Below, piece by piece: positions 40,161-42,679 of a stretch of 42,679 nt of DNA (positions are counted from its first letter, which is position 1; every line of letters starts with the position of its first letter). This DNA comes from Bugula neritina (Eukaryota > Bryozoa > Gymnolaemata > Cheilostomatida > Bugulidae). The position numbers and the translations under genes were made by a program. The notes under the pieces are model-generated. The model worked only from the letters and a program-made list of their open reading frames with translations, had not been told where the DNA came from and made no database searches. Where the stretch lies: NCBI GenBank assembly GCA_964035545.1, contig OZ037770.1, positions 12,422,963 through 12,465,641 of the forward strand, in the 5' to 3' direction.

Positions 40161-42325
40161 TTCGTGCTTGTGTGTCTTATTTATATTCCATTAAAAGAAA
40201 AATAAGTTTTGTCATGCAAAGAGCTGTAGTTATAATAGTTTTATGCATTTGTTGGATTGTATTAGTAAATTATTAATATCTTGAGCTGTGAAAAGGAATA
40301 AATAATAATTGTACATGTACATGCGCATGAGGCTTTGCATTGGCCTTTTTTTCGATTCTAATTTTGTTCTGCAGGTAATTTCCATATAATATGCCAACTA
40401 CTGTTTTTTTGCTTTTGTTGTTTTTATTTGTTTAGTGAAACATGGCTGGTTAGGTTTACAAATTGTGTTAGGAAACAATATTTGTTTTGTATTTCATAAC
40501 ACATTTTGAATTTTTTCAGTGTTGTGAAGAGCTTAAGGGGAATATATTTTTGATAAAATATATTCCATGCATGTGAATATAATCAGTTTGTGCAAATATA
40601 TAATTATGTCCTTTGAAAATACACTAGACTTCAATATCATGTCATCAGAATCGCGTGAAAATAGTATGCATAAGCTCCAAATTGTTCATACATAAAACAG
40701 TTATTACCAGAATGAAATATTCACAACATACTATCTGACTATATTTTATAATGATGGTTAAGGTTCTACTCGTGATTTGGATTCAATTAGTTGTTAGAAA
40801 AATATTATGCTAATCTAGAAAAATAACACAATTGCATTTTCGACTAGCAATTAAGTTATGATAAATAATTTACACATTAATCACAAAACAATATATATGC
40901 TTCTTCGAGATGCATGTTTAATTCAGCGTATAACACTCATATAGAAACATTCATTTCATCAGAGTCATATTTTCTAAACTATATAATGAGTTGTTCATCT
41001 ACATATACTATCTGCTGCATAATAAATCATAGAATAAATCTAAAAATAGATTTGGATAGGTCAACAGTATAAGAACATGCTTCATTACACGCTTGCAACT
41101 ATCCCATACATATATACTGAAAATCCAAAGTAATCACTTTAAAGTTACGGGGCTCCGGCTAAATCACCATTTTTGTGTTATACTTGCAGCTTTTATTTTT
41201 AATTGCTTGGGTTTCTTATTTCAAGCTGTGTTAACAGCTTGCTTAGTGTAATTATAGTTTTACTGCTTTTGTAGAAAGCTATTTCAATTAAAAACTAATT
41301 TATTTTATGGTAATGCAGTCTGTATAAGTGAAAGAACTCATTTATATTGAAGACATTGTGCGCTCTCATATATATATTCTATATATACATATGTAAAACT
41401 TCAATCAATACACCTGCCATAATTAGTTTCCACTGTATAAAGTTTTTTATTGACTAAACTGTACAAAGGAGATGAAGTAAAGATTCTGCCATGTTGCTAT
41501 ATATATATATATACCTATAATGTTAGACTTTAATTATACTTATAGATAACTAAGACTGTATAAATATAATACTGCCAGCTTCGGCATTTAAAAACCTTAC
41601 AAACTAACTCTTTATTGGTAAAAAATTTTTTAAATTACTATTACAATAACTGCCAGAGTCAGAATATATAACATTATGGAATGACTAAAATTATTAATTA
41701 TTTTTTTAAAAATAAAAAATATTTAATTCTTATATCTGATACCTAGCCTGCATAGCCTAGGCATAATTTAAACAGCAGCATCATTTTTCCAATAACTTAT
41801 ACCGAATGTTATTATAAATCTCGAATCAAATGTATACAAATTCTGTTTTTTATCTTTATAGGTATGAGTTCTCTATTATATGTACCTTTAAACTCTCTCT
41901 ATTCTCTTGAAGTTGTTGAGATAAAGCATGCATTTATTGCACAAAGAGCTGTGAAAATGTAATGAACAACTACAGTTCAACATACTACTTACTAAATTAC
42001 AAAACTTCATTACACTGATTTGTTTCTCAGCATGTATAAATTTATTTATGAAAATGAAAATAACATTTCAAGTTTTCCTTAATATTACATGTTTAGTTTA
42101 GTTAACTGAAGGTGTAATTACAGTGGGTAGTTTTATGAAACTCATTTTAACTTCAAAGAGAGATTTTCATATTGTTTCTCATAAATAATTGATTTTGTTG
42201 TAACTCACTTGTTGTTATTAAATACATGAATTATTGTTTAGCTAAAAGAGGCTTGGCATGTAGCTAACTTAAAATGTTATGATTTTTTTTCATGGTATCA
42301 TTTAGCTGTTAAATGTGCTGAGAGA
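40161..42325. other. Intergenic region upstream of gene 9
   Basis: AT-rich sequence with short TA runs (near 41500). I see no coding exon, RNA gene or recognisable mobile element. The last 100 bp before gene 9 should contain its promoter or a 5' UTR splice acceptor (CATTTAG at about 42299-42305). Confidence 0.4.
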
Positions 42326-42679
42326 ATGAATGGCAGATTGCTGACTGGCAGAGTTTGTAAGTTTTACTGTTTTTCATATATAGCTACTACTTACATGTTA
42401 TATATGCACAATGAAACTGTAGGAATTATATATATATATATATATATATTAAAATAATAATAAAAAATGCTATCATGGAGCCAATAGATAAATAAGGATA
42501 AACTTACATGAAACAGCCTCTGCATGTGTATAGCCTCATGAAAGTGTTGTGGTTTTTTTGGTAATATTTTTATAATTTGTTATGCTCTCTGCATGGAAGC
42601 ACTGGTCAAATTTTGCTTAAATGATTTTTGCAGTGCTGTTAGTGCAGCTCACAGCTCTGATTGTATTTGGTGATCAGAC
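42326..42679 (+). CDS. Gene 9: start of another PAN/apple-like + F-type lectin gene (cut by window edge)
   Basis: Exon A is 42326-42356 (ATG plus 31-nt pattern, donor GTAAGT). Exon B begins at 42634 after TTTTTGCAG and runs to the window end. Joined, they give MNGRLLTGRV followed by LLLVQLTALIVFGDQ, a signal peptide and the first residues of the mature protein. Here GYQ of the other copies is GDQ. The PAN-like and lectin parts must lie beyond the window. It has the same strand and intron phase as gene 8, so the array continues rightward. Confidence 0.75.

Overview
The window is AT-rich eukaryotic DNA, very probably from an invertebrate animal (a lophotrochozoan is my guess, not shown). Genes are split by GT-AG introns, microsatellites are very abundant, and tRNA-derived SINEs, a full-length LINE and a MITE are present. 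There are no bacterial features.

The dominant content is a tandem array of one gene family. Each copy has four coding exons with the same architecture: exon A (31 nt from ATG, start of the signal peptide), exon B (312-315 nt, rest of the signal peptide plus a cysteine-rich PAN/apple-like domain), exon C (183-207 nt, first half of an F-type lectin/fucolectin domain) and exon D (236 nt, second half plus stop). All three introns are phase 1. Intact copies encode secreted proteins of about 254-261 residues.

Layout from left to right: gene 1 (minus, 469-3439, intact); a LINE with an intact 1049-residue ORF (minus, 4311-7945); gene 2 (plus, 8302-10994, intact); gene 3 (minus, 12951-15989, C-terminus altered by a 1-bp deletion); gene 4 (minus, 19081-21640, frameshifted); gene 5 (minus, 24629-26458, intact); a MITE with TTAA target duplication (27520-27809); an orphan broken exon C (27943-28169); gene 7 (minus, 31396-34078, intact); gene 8 (plus, 36813-39633, intact); and the start of gene 9 (plus, 42326 to the window edge). 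Number 6 is used for the orphan exon.

The region from about 12.4 to 32.9 kb is built from diverged segmental duplicates. Block 1 (12.4-18.4 kb, gene 3) matches block 2 (18.5-24.0 kb, gene 4). A third partial copy (28.4-31.1 kb) has lost exons B and A. The gene 5 and gene 7 regions are also paralogous. SINE, MITE and LTR-like insertions shared by or missing from particular blocks give a relative order of events.

The most interesting signal is the evolution of the family. Exon cores are nearly identical even between copies on opposite strands, at silent sites too, while introns are largely unalignable. Differences concentrate in the first part of exon C and the last residues of exon D, where F-type lectins have loops around the sugar pocket. 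The putative fucose-binding histidine is swapped in some copies while both basic residues stay. This resembles a diversifying recognition-lectin cluster (immune, gamete or self/non-self recognition). That role is inference; the sequence shows only the gene structures and the substitution pattern.
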